Assembly (NCBI RefSeq): GCF_026340255.1
Contig: NZ_JAPEPJ010000001.1
Span: forward strand, 496,001-560,000
DNA length: 64,000 nt
Reading direction: 5' to 3'
DNA from: Streptomyces sp. NBC_01408
GTDB lineage: Bacteria; Actinomycetota; Actinomycetes; Streptomycetales; Streptomycetaceae
In this document: positions 10,473-18,950 of the stretch, one piece after another
Layout: each line of letters starts with the position of its first letter
How positions within the stretch are numbered: position 1 is the stretch's first letter
Program-made: the position numbers and the translations under genes
Notes under the pieces: model-generated
What the model saw: only the letters and a program-made list of their open reading frames with translations
Databases searched by the model: none
Told to the model about the DNA's origin: nothing

Positions 10473-11180
10473 ATGACAGGTACTTTCCGGCCCGGGGGCG
10501 GCGCGGCGCAGGACGGCGCGCGGGACGAGCGATGGGCGCCCGGTGAGCAGATCCTCTGGCGCTACCGCGACCACGCCCCGGGGCTGAAGGGCCAGGTGCA
10601 CATCTGCCGCCCGGTGACCGTGGTGCAGGACACCGACGAGCTGCTCGCGGTGTGGATGGCTCCCGGCACCGAGTGCGTCAAGCCGGTGCTCGCCGACGGC
10701 ACCTCCGTCCACGAGGAGCCGCTCGTCACCCGGTACACCGCGCCGCGGACCACCGTACGGTCGCGCTGGTTCGGCGGGGGCGTGCTGAAGCTGGCCCGGC
10801 CCGGGGAACCGTGGTCGGTGTGGCTGTTCTGGGGCAGCGGCTGGCAGTTCAAGAACTGGTACGTGAACCTGGAGGAGCCCCGCTCGCGCTGGTCGGGCGG
10901 CGTGGACTCCGAGGACCACTTCCTGGACATCGCCGTCTACCCGGACCGCAGCTGGAAGTGGCTGGACGAGGACGAGTTCGCCCAGGCGCAGCGCTCCGGC
11001 CTGATGGACGGTGAGCAGGCGCGACGGGTCCGGGCCGCCGGGCGCGCGGCCGTCGAGTCGATCACGCGGTGGGGGGCTCCGTTCTCCGACGGCTGGCAGG
11101 ACTGGCGGCCGGATCCGGCCTGGGGAGTTCCGGTCCTGCCCGAGGACTGGGACCGGACCCCGGCGCATATGACCTCATGA
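10473..11180 (+). CDS. DUF402 domain-containing protein
   Basis: 235 aa. The central and C-terminal parts carry the DUF402 pattern: WYVNLEEPRSRW, a VDSEDHFLDIAVYPDRSWKWLDEDEF block rich in acidic residues, then a helical tail (MDGEQARRVRAAGRAAVESI). Members of this fold include ribonuclease/phosphatase-like proteins and nucleoside-phosphate hydrolases, with the aspartates binding divalent metal; the exact substrate here cannot be told. Short hydrophilic N-terminus, no signal peptide, cytoplasmic. No Shine-Dalgarno is visible before the ATG, which is preceded by TAAGAT at 10461-10466. Confidence 0.85.
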   Translation: MTGTFRPGGGAAQDGARDERWAPGEQILWRYRDHAPGLKGQVHICRPVTVVQDTDELLAVWMAPGTECVKPVLADGTSVHEEPLVTRYTAPRTTVRSRWFGGGVLKLARPGEPWSVWLFWGSGWQFKNWYVNLEEPRSRWSGGVDSEDHFLDIAVYPDRSWKWLDEDEFAQAQRSGLMDGEQARRVRAAGRAAVESITRWGAPFSDGWQDWRPDPAWGVPVLPEDWDRTPAHMTS

Positions 11181-11437
11181 GACCCTTGATGCGCCCCCGG
11201 GGTTCAAACGTAGGATCGTCCTCCGGAAGACCGCGTGCGCGATGCGGTGCGCTCGGGGTGAACATCCGTAAGTACCGTGCTGTACGCGGAACTTGACCGG
11301 AGGTCAACGCAGAGCGACAGGTAACGAGGGGGACGCGGAAACGCGGGGCGGTGGTGCCCCGGCCGCTGAGCGGGTATACCGCGACTGACCGAGTTGAGTG
11401 CAGCGCACATCGAGCGCAGACGGACGGAATTCCACGC

Positions 11438-13765
11438 GTGACGGAGTACCCCACCTCTCAGGAGGGCCCGCAGCCTGCCGCGGCCACCGCGGCACCGGTC
11501 CCGGGCGGTTCCGGCCTGCCCTTCGCCTCCGGCGCGGCGCACCGCGAACTCGGCCACGCCCCGGCCGGCGCAGCCGCCGCCTCCGCCGCGGGTACGGACG
11601 AGCCCGGCCACGGCAAGGCCCCCGTCCCGGCCGTCGAGGCCACCCGCCCGGAGATCCCGGCGGCCCGTACCCGCGGTGAGGACGGCGGCCCGCTCACCCC
11701 CGGCCCCGGTCCCGGCCCCCGGGACACCGCAGGGACGGGCGCGGCCGGCACCCCGGGTACCGGCGCCGCGCACGGCGAAGCCGGGGGCGACGCCGCCGGG
11801 CAGCGGGACCTGGAGGCCGCCCGCAGCGCCTCCGCCGCCGACCAGGCACCGCAGGCCCCGTACCCCGCCGAGCCCGCACGTGGTGCGCAGGACACCGGCG
11901 CCGGCGCCGGCGCCGCGCGCGATGCCGCCACCGGCCCGGGCAGCGTCCCGTACCCCGCCGAGCCGGCCCGCAGTGCGCAGAGCCGCGAGGGGGACCGGCT
12001 GCGCTTCGTCGGCGCCGCCACCCGGCGCATCGCCCGCGGCATCGACCTCGACGAGATCGTGCTCGGCCTGTGCCGGGCCACCGTGCCGACCTTCTCCGAC
12101 GCGATCCTCGTCTACCTCCGCGATCCGCTCCCGGTCGGGGACGAACGGCCCGTGGGCCCCGTCGTCTTAAGGCTCCGGCGGACCGACCGGCTCCGGCCGA
12201 TAGACGACCTGACCGACATCGGCAGCAGCAGCACCATCGGCGCGGGGATGGACCTCGCCGGGGCCGCGGGGGCCACCGGCGAGCTCGACTTCAGCCAGTT
12301 GCCGCTGGTCGGCCCGCAGGGCGACCTGCCCGCGGCCGAGCTGTGCGAGATCCGGACCGGCGGCGCGCTCGCCGAGGTGCTGCGCGGCGTCCGGCCCGTC
12401 TTCGGGTCCTCCGCCGCCGCCAAGGCCGCCCTGCCCGAGCTGCTGGGCCTGGACCACCCGCTGCCGCGCGGCAACCGGGCCGTCCTCGCGCCGCTGCGCG
12501 GCCGCCGCCGGGTGATCGGTGCCGCCGTCTTCCTGCGCAGCCCCGAGCGGCCCGCCTTCGAGCAGAACGACCTCCTGGTCGCCGCCCAGCTCGCCACCCA
12601 CACGGCGCTCGGCATCGACAAGGCCGTGCTGTACGGCCGTGAGGCGTACATCGCCGACGAGCTCCAGCGCACCATGCTGCCCGACAGCCTGCCCCAGCCC
12701 ACCGGGGTGCGGCTCGCCTCCCGCTACCTGCCCGCCGCCGAGACGGCGCGGGTGGGCGGCGACTGGTACGACGCCATACCTCTGCCCGGCAGCCGCGTCG
12801 CGCTCGTCGTCGGCGACGTCATGGGCCACTCCATGACCTCCGCCGCGATCATGGGGCAGCTGCGCACCACCGCGCAGACCCTGGCCCAGCTGGACCTGCC
12901 GCCGGCCGAGGTCCTGCACCACCTGGACGAGCAGGCCCAGCGCCTCGGCTCCGACCGGATGGCCACCTGCCTGTACGCGGTCTACGACCCCGTCTCGCAC
13001 CGGATCACCATCGCCAACGCCGGCCACCCGCCGCCGGTGCTCCTGCACCTGGGCGGGCGCGCCGAGGTGCTGCGCGTACCGCCCGGCGCCCCCATCGGCG
13101 TGGGCGGCGTGGACTTCGAGGCGGTGGAGCTGGACGCGCCCGCCGGGGCCACCCTGCTGCTGTACACCGACGGCCTGGTGGAGTCGCGGCTGCGGGACGT
13201 GTGGACCGGCATCGAGCAGCTCCGCGAGCGGCTGGCCACCACCGCGCAGCTGACGGGCCTGGACCACCCGCCGCCGCTGGAGGCCCTGTGCGACGACGTG
13301 CTGGACATGCTCGGCCCGGGCGACCGGGACGACGACATCGCGCTGCTCGCGGCCCGGTTCGACGGCATCGCGCCCAGTGACGTCGCGTACTGGTTCCTGG
13401 ACCCGGAGGAGACCGCTCCGGGCCGTGCCCGGCGGTTCGCCCGCCGCGCCCTGACGCGGTGGGGCCTGGAGGAGCTCCAGGACTCGCTGGAGCTCCTGGT
13501 CAGCGAGGTCGTCACCAATGCCGTCCGGTACGCGGAGCGGCCGGTGACCCTGCGCCTGCTCCGTACGGACGTGCTGCGCTGCGAGGTCGGCGACGACTCC
13601 CCGCAGCTGCCGCGCCAGCGCCGGGCCCGGGACACCGACGAGGGCGGCCGTGGCCTGTTCCTGGTCAACCGGATGGCCCGCCGCTGGGGTGCGACCCGGC
13701 TGAGCAGTGGAAAGGTGGTCTGGTTCGAGCTCGCGTTGCCGGGGGCGGCGCACGAGCGGCGCTGA
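11438..13765 (+). CDS. PP2C (SpoIIE-type) phosphatase with GAF and HATPase domains; contains a TTA codon
   Basis: 775 aa from GTG 11438 (MTEYPTSQEG); a longer reading from GTG 11351 adds 29 unlikely residues. The N-terminal 170 residues are low-complexity Ala/Pro/Gly with two PYPAEPAR repeats. A GAF-like sensor domain follows (about 190-410), then the SpoIIE/PP2C phosphatase (about 425-645; VGGDWYDAIPLPG, GDVMGHS, NAGHPPPVLL, YTDGLVES, DRDDDIALLAAR). A C-terminal HATPase_c domain of the RsbW type (about 655-770; LVSEVVTNAVRYA, GRGLFLVNRMARRWG) ends the protein. Such proteins switch anti-anti-sigma factors in sigma-B-like partner networks. Leu244 is encoded by TTA (12167-12169), so translation may depend on the developmental tRNA bldA. 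Confidence 0.88.
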   Translation: MTEYPTSQEGPQPAAATAAPVPGGSGLPFASGAAHRELGHAPAGAAAASAAGTDEPGHGKAPVPAVEATRPEIPAARTRGEDGGPLTPGPGPGPRDTAGTGAAGTPGTGAAHGEAGGDAAGQRDLEAARSASAADQAPQAPYPAEPARGAQDTGAGAGAARDAATGPGSVPYPAEPARSAQSREGDRLRFVGAATRRIARGIDLDEIVLGLCRATVPTFSDAILVYLRDPLPVGDERPVGPVVLRLRRTDRLRPIDDLTDIGSSSTIGAGMDLAGAAGATGELDFSQLPLVGPQGDLPAAELCEIRTGGALAEVLRGVRPVFGSSAAAKAALPELLGLDHPLPRGNRAVLAPLRGRRRVIGAAVFLRSPERPAFEQNDLLVAAQLATHTALGIDKAVLYGREAYIADELQRTMLPDSLPQPTGVRLASRYLPAAETARVGGDWYDAIPLPGSRVALVVGDVMGHSMTSAAIMGQLRTTAQTLAQLDLPPAEVLHHLDEQAQRLGSDRMATCLYAVYDPVSHRITIANAGHPPPVLLHLGGRAEVLRVPPGAPIGVGGVDFEAVELDAPAGATLLLYTDGLVESRLRDVWTGIEQLRERLATTAQLTGLDHPPPLEALCDDVLDMLGPGDRDDDIALLAARFDGIAPSDVAYWFLDPEETAPGRARRFARRALTRWGLEELQDSLELLVSEVVTNAVRYAERPVTLRLLRTDVLRCEVGDDSPQLPRQRRARDTDEGGRGLFLVNRMARRWGATRLSSGKVVWFELALPGAAHERR
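12167..12169 (+). other. In-frame TTA (bldA-dependent) leucine codon
   Basis: This codon lies in the PP2C phosphatase gene, in the GAF-like region (PVV-L-RLRR). It is the only in-frame TTA I found when scanning the likely genes of the window. In Streptomyces TTA is read only by the bldA tRNA, so it usually marks development-linked genes. Confidence 0.85.
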
Positions 13766-13830
13766 CCGGGCAGGCGATCCGCAGCGGCCCGGCCCTGCGC
13801 CCGGCGCCCGCCGGGCCGTGGACGAAGACG

Positions 13831-13869
13831 AGCGCCGCCCCGCAGCCTCGAAGGCTGCGGGGCGGCGCT
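13831..13869. terminator. Strong bidirectional terminator between phosphatase and PBP genes
   Basis: An 18-bp perfect stem (13831-13848 with 13852-13869) with a 3-base loop, core CCGCCCCGCAGCC / GGCTGCGGGGCGG. It lies between two convergent genes. Confidence 0.88.
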
Positions 13870-13886
13870 CTGTCGGTCACCGCGGG

Positions 13887-16181
13887 TCAGCGGTCCTGCG
13901 GCTGCGGCTGCGACTGCGGGAACAGCGGCGGGTCCGGCGGCTTCGGGGTGTTCCTGCTCGGCGTCGTGGTCGGCGTCGTCGTGGGTGTCGACGTCGGCGA
14001 CTTCGGCGGGCTGTTGGTCGGGTCCGGCGACTTGGTGTTGCTCTTCGTCGGGTCCGGGGTGTTCTGCGGCGCGCTGCTGCTGCTCGCCGGGGGGCTGGAG
14101 GACTGGCTCGGCGAGGGCGCGGTGGAGGCGCTGCGGGACGGCGCCACCGGGGTGCCCATCTCGGCCTCCGACAGGTCGAACTTGGCCGTGGTCCCGCCCT
14201 TGAGGACGGCCAGCGTGTACGCCTTCCAGATCTCCGCGGGGAAGCTGGAGCCGCCGGCCCGGCCGCCGCCGGCGGTGCCGGTCAGCGTGACCTGCTTGTG
14301 CGAGCCGGGCTCCTCGCCGAACATCGCGACGACGGTGACCAGTTCGGGCGTGTAGCCGGTGAACCAGCCCGCGACGTTGGACTCGGTGGTACCGGTCTTG
14401 CCTGCGGCCTGGTAGGCGCTGCTCTGGACCTTGCTGCCGGAGCCGTCGTTGACCACGCCCGTGAGCACCTTGGTCACCGTGTCGGCGGTCTCACGGGTGA
14501 TGGCCTGGCTGCCGACGGCGGGGGCCGGGGCGTACTCGCGGTCCTTGTGCTCGGCGCTCTTGATGATGGTCGGGGTGACCTTCTTGCCGTGGTTGTCGAG
14601 CGTGGCGTAGACGGCGGCCATCTCCACGGTGTTGGCGCTCATCGTGCCCAGCGACATGGCCGGCTTGTCCTCGGGCCAGCCCTCGCGGTCCTTCATGCCG
14701 AGGGCGAGTGCCGTCTTCTTCACCGCCTGCGGCTTGACGTCCACGATCATCTGCGCGTAGACGGAGTTCACCGAGTAGTTGGTGGCCTCCTGGACGGTGA
14801 TCTCCTTGCCGAAGTCCTTGTCGTCCTGGTTCTGCGGGTTGAACGGGATCTTGCTGCCGACCACCTGGCGCTTGCTGGTGCCGTCGTAGAGGGTGTTCGG
14901 GTTGATCTCCCTGCCGTCCTGGGTGGTCGCTCCGGTTTCCAGGGCGGAGGCGAGCACGACCGGCTTGAAGGTGGAGCCCGGCTGGTAGTCGGTGCGCAGC
15001 GCGTTGCTCGCTTCCTTCTCCACGAGGCCCTGGCCGCCGTACATGGCGACGATCGCGCCGGTCTTGGGGTCCACGGAGGTGGCGCCGGCCTGGACGCTCT
15101 GGTCCTGGGGGCGGTTCTTGGCGTCCTTGCGGTCGAGCTTGGACTCCAGCTCGTCCTGGACCGCCTTCTCCAGCGCGCCCTGCTTCTTCTTGTCGACGTT
15201 GAGCGTGATCTCCCAGCCGCCGGCCGCGATCTCGGCATCGGTGATGTTCTGCCGGTTCATCTCGTCGTTGGCGGCCTGGACCAGGTAGCCCTTCTGGCCG
15301 TCCATGCCCGGGGTGGGCTTGGGCTTGATGGGCTCCTGGAACTTCAGTTCCTTGCGCTTGGCGGCGTCCAGCTCGCCCATCTCGACCATGTTGTCGAGGA
15401 CGGCGTTGAAGCGGATCATGACCAGCCGCTTGCCGTTCGGGCCCGCGGTCGCCCAGTCGTACTGGCTGGGGGCCTGGATGACGGCGGCCAGGTAGGCGCC
15501 CTGCTCCAGGGTCAGCTTGTCGGCGTCGATGCCGTAGTAGGCCTGGGCCGCGGCCTGGATCCCGTAGGCGTTGCGGCCGTAGAAGTTGGTGTTCAGGTAC
15601 CCGGCGAGGATGTCGTCCTTCTCCATGCGCCGGTCGACCTTGAGGGAGATCACCAGCTCACGGACCTTGCGCGTCGCCGACTGGTCCTGCGTCAGGTAGT
15701 AGTTCTTGACGTACTGCTGGGTGATCGTCGAACCGCCGGCCTTGCCCTTGCCGGTGACCGTGTTGAACAGGCCGCGGGCCACGCCCATCAGGTCGATGCC
15801 GCGGTCCTCGTAGAAGGACTTGTTCTCGATGGCGATGAAGGCGGTCCGCACTTCCGGCGGGATCTTGTCGATCGGCAGGATCGAGCGGTTCGTCTCGCCG
15901 ACGCGGGCCATGACCGAGCCGTCGGACCACTTGTAGGTGTTGCTCTGCTGCGTGGCCAGGCTGTTCGGGTCGGTGGGCTCGTCCACGGAGAAGTAGAGGA
16001 TGACCGCCGCGGCCATGAGCACCAGGATCCCCCCGAGGAAGGTCCCCAGGATCGTCTTCCAGGTGAAGAACCGGCGTATGCCGCTGCGTTTGCCGCCGCT
16101 CCCCTCACCCTTGGTGCGTTCGGTCGGCGCCCGCCGCGCACCGCGCTGCTGCTGCGCCTTACGCGCTTCTGCTCGGCCCAT
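13887..16181 (-). CDS. Class A penicillin-binding protein (bifunctional transglycosylase/transpeptidase)
   Basis: 764 aa. A basic cytoplasmic tail (1-40) and one membrane anchor (about 44-65) precede the GT51 glycosyltransferase, with AIENKSFYEDRGID (catalytic Glu119), GGSTITQQYVKNYYL and RKVRELVISLKVDRR. In the transpeptidase domain the acylated Ser403 lies in STFK (GSTFKPVV), Ser470-x-Asn472 in SVN, and Lys595 in KTGTT. The C-terminal 100 residues are a Ser/Pro/Thr-rich tail ending PQSQPQPQDR, typical of Streptomyces PBPs and probably spanning the wall. The enzyme polymerises and cross-links peptidoglycan outside the membrane. Its promoter region is shared with the divergent SPFH gene and contains two palindromes. 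Confidence 0.95.
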   Translation of the reverse strand: MGRAEARKAQQQRGARRAPTERTKGEGSGGKRSGIRRFFTWKTILGTFLGGILVLMAAAVILYFSVDEPTDPNSLATQQSNTYKWSDGSVMARVGETNRSILPIDKIPPEVRTAFIAIENKSFYEDRGIDLMGVARGLFNTVTGKGKAGGSTITQQYVKNYYLTQDQSATRKVRELVISLKVDRRMEKDDILAGYLNTNFYGRNAYGIQAAAQAYYGIDADKLTLEQGAYLAAVIQAPSQYDWATAGPNGKRLVMIRFNAVLDNMVEMGELDAAKRKELKFQEPIKPKPTPGMDGQKGYLVQAANDEMNRQNITDAEIAAGGWEITLNVDKKKQGALEKAVQDELESKLDRKDAKNRPQDQSVQAGATSVDPKTGAIVAMYGGQGLVEKEASNALRTDYQPGSTFKPVVLASALETGATTQDGREINPNTLYDGTSKRQVVGSKIPFNPQNQDDKDFGKEITVQEATNYSVNSVYAQMIVDVKPQAVKKTALALGMKDREGWPEDKPAMSLGTMSANTVEMAAVYATLDNHGKKVTPTIIKSAEHKDREYAPAPAVGSQAITRETADTVTKVLTGVVNDGSGSKVQSSAYQAAGKTGTTESNVAGWFTGYTPELVTVVAMFGEEPGSHKQVTLTGTAGGGRAGGSSFPAEIWKAYTLAVLKGGTTAKFDLSEAEMGTPVAPSRSASTAPSPSQSSSPPASSSSAPQNTPDPTKSNTKSPDPTNSPPKSPTSTPTTTPTTTPSRNTPKPPDPPLFPQSQPQPQDR

Positions 16182-16248
16182 CGCTCCCGCTCCGCTCGAT
16201 AACCCCCCGACGTCAGCTCAGAAAGCTAACACCGCAGGCTGTGACAAA

Positions 16249-16268
16249 GGTTGGCCAACCATGGCCAA
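16249..16268. promoter_or_regulatory. Overlapping palindromes in the PBP / SPFH divergent promoter region
   Basis: GGTTGGCCAACC (16249-16260) is a perfect 12-bp palindrome that overlaps a second dyad, TTGGCCA-N4-TGGCCAA (16251-16268). It lies 70-90 bases upstream of the PBP start. It is a candidate operator; no cognate regulator is identified. Confidence 0.4.
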
Positions 16269-16363
16269 TAACGGTCAATTCGGACGTGAGAATCAGCACC
16301 CGCGCCACTGGAACCGACGCACGACACGGCCTAAGGGTTGCCGATGCGCGCCCCTCATCGGGA

Positions 16364-16379
16364 AAAGTGATATCACTTT
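16364..16379. promoter_or_regulatory. Perfect 16-bp palindrome AAAGTGATATCACTTT upstream of the SPFH operon
   Basis: The palindrome ends 45 bases before the SPFH start codon. It is AT-rich against a GC-rich background and perfectly symmetric, as expected for a dimeric regulator. The ribbon-helix-helix protein encoded at the end of this operon is the obvious candidate to bind it (inference). Confidence 0.6.
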
Positions 16380-16424
16380 GCTAAGCGGTCCGACCGGCCG
16401 CGACTCAGGGAAACGGGGCAAACA

Positions 16425-17333
16425 ATGACGAACTCGGTCACCACAGCGGACGGAATACGGGAGTTCCCCGCGCACAGCACGGGCGGCGGCCTCGCCCTGC
16501 TGCTCGGACTGGCGGGCATCGCGGCAGGGGCGGGCCTGGTCGTGGCCGGCGCGATGGCGGCGGGCGCCGTCCTCGTGACGGCCCTGATCGTGACCGGCTG
16601 CCTGCTGGCCATCGCGTCCTTCGTCGCGACGACGGGGCTCAACATGGTGGCGCCGGGCGAGGCCCGGGTGATCCAGCTGTTCGGCCGCTACCGGGGGACG
16701 CTGCGCGCGGACGGACTGCGCTGGGTCAACCCGCTGACCACCCGGGAGAAGATCTCCACCCGGGTCCGCAACCACGAGACGGCCGTCCTGAAGGTCAACG
16801 ACGCGTACGGCAATCCGATCGAGCTGGCGGCGGTCGTGGTGTGGCGGGTCGAGGACACGGCGAGGGCCGTCTTCGCGGTCGAGGACTTCACCGAGTTCGT
16901 CGAGACCCAGACCGAGGCGGCGGTGCGGCACATCGCGATCGAGTACCCCTACGACGCGCACGAGGAGGGCGGCCTCTCCCTGCGCGGCAACGCCGAGGAG
17001 ATCACCGAGAAGCTGGCCGTCGAACTGCACGCACGGGTGGAGGCGGCCGGGGTCCAGATCATCGAGTCCCGCTTCACGCACCTCGCGTACGCTCCGGAGA
17101 TCGCCTCCGCGATGCTCCAGCGCCAGCAGGCCGGCGCGGTCGTCGCGGCCCGCAAGCTGATCGTGGAAGGAGCCGTGGGCATGGTCGAGCTGGCTCTGAC
17201 CCGCCTGGCGGAGCAGGACATCGTGGACCTGGACCCGGAGCGCAAGGCCGCCATGGTCTCGAACCTGATGGTGGTCCTGTGCGGGGACCGCGCCGCCCAG
17301 CCGGTGCTCAACACGGGCACCCTCTACCAGTGA
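16425..17333 (+). CDS. SPFH (band 7 / prohibitin-like) membrane protein
   Basis: 302 aa. Two hydrophobic segments (about 21-40 and 44-66; [41 protein letters not shown]) are followed by an SPFH domain (about 72-270). Conserved features are the start [30 protein letters not shown], then [29 protein letters not shown], and the coiled helix with [32 protein letters not shown] proteins form ring-like membrane microdomain scaffolds that often modulate proteases or stress responses. The stop codon overlaps the GTG of the next gene (GTGA), showing translational coupling to a ribbon-helix-helix protein. Confidence 0.9.
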   Translation: MTNSVTTADGIREFPAHSTGGGLALLLGLAGIAAGAGLVVAGAMAAGAVLVTALIVTGCLLAIASFVATTGLNMVAPGEARVIQLFGRYRGTLRADGLRWVNPLTTREKISTRVRNHETAVLKVNDAYGNPIELAAVVVWRVEDTARAVFAVEDFTEFVETQTEAAVRHIAIEYPYDAHEEGGLSLRGNAEEITEKLAVELHARVEAAGVQIIESRFTHLAYAPEIASAMLQRQQAGAVVAARKLIVEGAVGMVELALTRLAEQDIVDLDPERKAAMVSNLMVVLCGDRAAQPVLNTGTLYQ

Positions 17334-17563
17334 CCCCGCCCGAGGAAGGTGGCCGGGCGGGCCGGCAGCCGCGCAAGCAGGTTCTGCTGCGGCTCGATCC
17401 GCTGGTGTACGACGCACTGGCCCGGTGGGCGGGCGAGGAGCTGCGCAGCGCGAACGCGCAGATCGAGTTCCTGCTCCGCCGGGCCCTCGCGGAGTCCGGC
17501 CGCCTCCCCTCCGGCCCCGGCCCGATCCCCCGCCGCGGCCGCCCCCCGAAGTCGGCCGACTGA
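17330..17563 (+). CDS. Small Arc/CopG-like ribbon-helix-helix protein
   Basis: 77 aa from a GTG that overlaps the SPFH stop (GTGA). The strand KQVLLRLDPLVYDALARWA followed by two helices (EELRSANAQIEFLLRRALAES) is the ribbon-helix-helix layout of Arc/CopG/HicB-tail proteins. In that fold the beta strand inserts in the DNA major groove as a dimer. A basic RRGRPPKSAD tail ends the protein. Its coupling to SPFH and the perfect palindrome upstream of the operon make it a likely autoregulator; a toxin-antitoxin role is possible but no toxin is adjacent. Confidence 0.8.
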   Translation: MTPPEEGGRAGRQPRKQVLLRLDPLVYDALARWAGEELRSANAQIEFLLRRALAESGRLPSGPGPIPRRGRPPKSAD

Positions 17564-17602
17564 CCCGCCGCTGCTAGTGCTGTGGCCGCACTAGGCGAGT
17601 AA

Positions 17603-17668
17603 GGCTCCGCCCAAATCCAGCCCCGCCGGCCTTTGAGGCGCAGGGGTCCGGGGGCGGAGCCCCTGCCG
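17603..17668. repeat. Dispersed intergenic repeat with terminator-like arms
   Basis: Contains CAGCCCCGCCGGCC followed by TTTGAGGCGCAGGGG, the same element family as the copies at 31708-31815. GGCTCCGCCC (17603-17612) and GGGCGGAGCC (17652-17661) form a 10-bp outer stem. It lies after the SPFH/RHH operon and probably also terminates it. I recall near-identical elements being common between genes in Streptomyces genomes. Confidence 0.7.
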
Positions 17669-17701
17669 GCGGCGCCGCACCCGCGCGCCCTATACGCGCC
17701 A

Positions 17702-17735
17702 GGTATACACCCGAGGTATACACGCGGTGTACAGT
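17702..17735 (+). promoter_or_regulatory. PadR autoregulatory operator and -10 box
   Basis: GGTATACAC occurs at 17702-17710 and again at 17715-17723, a 13-bp period. TATAC-N7-GTATA (17704-17720) and TACACGCGGTGTA (17719-17731) are dyads built from these repeats. TACAGT (17730-17735) is a -10 box 7 bases before the padR ATG, with no Shine-Dalgarno, so the transcript is probably leaderless and directly occluded by the bound repressor. Confidence 0.65.
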
Positions 17736-17742
17736 CCTCGGC

Positions 17743-18267
17743 ATGTCCATCGGTCATACCTTGCTCGGCCTCCTCGAGGCCGGCCCGCGCCACGGCTACG
17801 ACCTGAAGCGCGCCTTCGACGAGAAGTTCGGCCACGACCGCCCCCTGGCCTACGGACAGGTCTACTCGACCATGTCCCGGCTGCTGAAGAACGGCCTCGT
17901 CGAGGTCGACGGGATCGAGAGCGGCGGCGGTCCCGACCGCAAGCGGTACGCGATCACCGACGCGGGCATCACCGATGTCGAGGCCTGGCTCTCGCAGCCG
18001 GAGAAGCCCGAGCCGTACCTCCACTCGACCCTCTACACCAAGGTCGTCCTCGCCCTGCTCACCGGCCGCGGCGCGGCCGGGGTGCTGGACGCCCAGCGCG
18101 CCGAGCACCTGCGCCTGATGCGCATCCTGACCCAGCGCAAGCGCAAGGGCGACCTCGCCGACCAGCTCGTCTGCGACCACGCCCTCTTCCACCTCGAAGC
18201 GGACCTGCGCTGGCTCGAACTCACCGCCGCCCGCCTCGACCAGCTCGCGAAGGAGGTACGCCGATGA
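17743..18267 (+). CDS. PadR-family transcriptional regulator
   Basis: 174 aa. The N-terminal winged helix (residues about 1-80; HTLLGLLEAGPRHGYDLKRAFDEKF, YGQVYSTMSRLLKNGLVEVD, RKRYAITDAG) is the PadR domain. The C-terminal helical part (Vir_C-like) mediates dimerisation. It probably represses the ABC exporter genes that follow, with which it overlaps by ATGA, and is relieved by a drug or envelope signal. The start ATG at 17743 lacks a Shine-Dalgarno and follows a TACAGT box at 7 bases. The upstream direct repeats and dyads are the presumed operator. Confidence 0.92.
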   Translation: MSIGHTLLGLLEAGPRHGYDLKRAFDEKFGHDRPLAYGQVYSTMSRLLKNGLVEVDGIESGGGPDRKRYAITDAGITDVEAWLSQPEKPEPYLHSTLYTKVVLALLTGRGAAGVLDAQRAEHLRLMRILTQRKRKGDLADQLVCDHALFHLEADLRWLELTAARLDQLAKEVRR

Positions 18268-18950
18268 CCCCGGCCGGCTCGCTGCTCGCCGCCGCGGACC
18301 TCCGCAAGGCGTACGGGACCACCCAGGCGCTCGACGGCGCCGAGTTCTCCGTCCACCCCGGCGAGGTCGTCGCCGTCATGGGCCCCTCCGGCTCGGGCAA
18401 GTCCACCCTGCTGCACTGCCTCGCCGGGATCGTCACCCCCGACTCCGGCTCCGTCACCTACGCCGGCCGCGAGCTGTCCGCCATGAACGACGCCCAGCGC
18501 AGCGCCCTGCGCCGCAGCGAGTTCGGCTTCGTCTTCCAGTTCGGCCAGCTCGTACCGGAGCTGACCTGCACGGAGAACGTCGCCCTCCCGCTCCGGCTCG
18601 CCGGCGTCAAGCGCACGGAGGCCGAGCGGACCGCGCTGCACTGGATGGAGAAGCTCCAGGTCGAGGACCTCGGCCGCAAGCGCCCCGGCGAGATATCCGG
18701 CGGCCAGGGCCAGCGCGTGGCCGTCGCCCGCGCCCTCGTCACCCAGCCCCGGGTGATCTTCGCCGACGAGCCCACCGGCGCCCTCGACTCCCTCAACGGC
18801 GAGCTGGTGATGCAGCTGCTCACCGAGACCGCCCGCTCCGCCAACGCCGCCGTCGTCCTCGTCACGCACGAGACGCGGGTGGCCGCGTACTCCGACCGCG
18901 AGATCGTCGTACGCGACGGCAGGTCCCGCGACATGGAGCGGATCGTATGA
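18264..18950 (+). CDS. ABC transporter ATP-binding protein (MacB/LolD type)
   Basis: 228 aa. Walker A GPSGSGKST, Q-loop FQFGQLVPELT, signature SGGQGQRVAVARAL (the usual SGGQQQR with Gly for Gln), Walker B VIFADEPTGALD and H-loop VTHE are all present. It belongs to the class that pairs with FtsX-like permeases and couples ATP hydrolysis to periplasm- or envelope-side mechanics or export of peptides and lipids. The start ATG at 18264 is preceded by AAGGAGG and overlaps the padR stop; its own stop overlaps the permease start. Cytoplasmic, in a three-gene operon. Confidence 0.94.
   Translation: MTPAGSLLAAADLRKAYGTTQALDGAEFSVHPGEVVAVMGPSGSGKSTLLHCLAGIVTPDSGSVTYAGRELSAMNDAQRSALRRSEFGFVFQFGQLVPELTCTENVALPLRLAGVKRTEAERTALHWMEKLQVEDLGRKRPGEISGGQGQRVAVARALVTQPRVIFADEPTGALDSLNGELVMQLLTETARSANAAVVLVTHETRVAAYSDREIVVRDGRSRDMERIV

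Noticed and set aside
11190..11225. Possible tRNA-like GGGGTTCAAAC sequence
   Set aside because: No acceptor or anticodon stem could be folded around it; only the T-loop-like string is present.
13707..16202. Very long open frame opposite the penicillin-binding protein gene
   Set aside because: It is antisense to a gene with complete catalytic motifs; its translation is Val/Gly/Arg-rich shadow sequence without domains.
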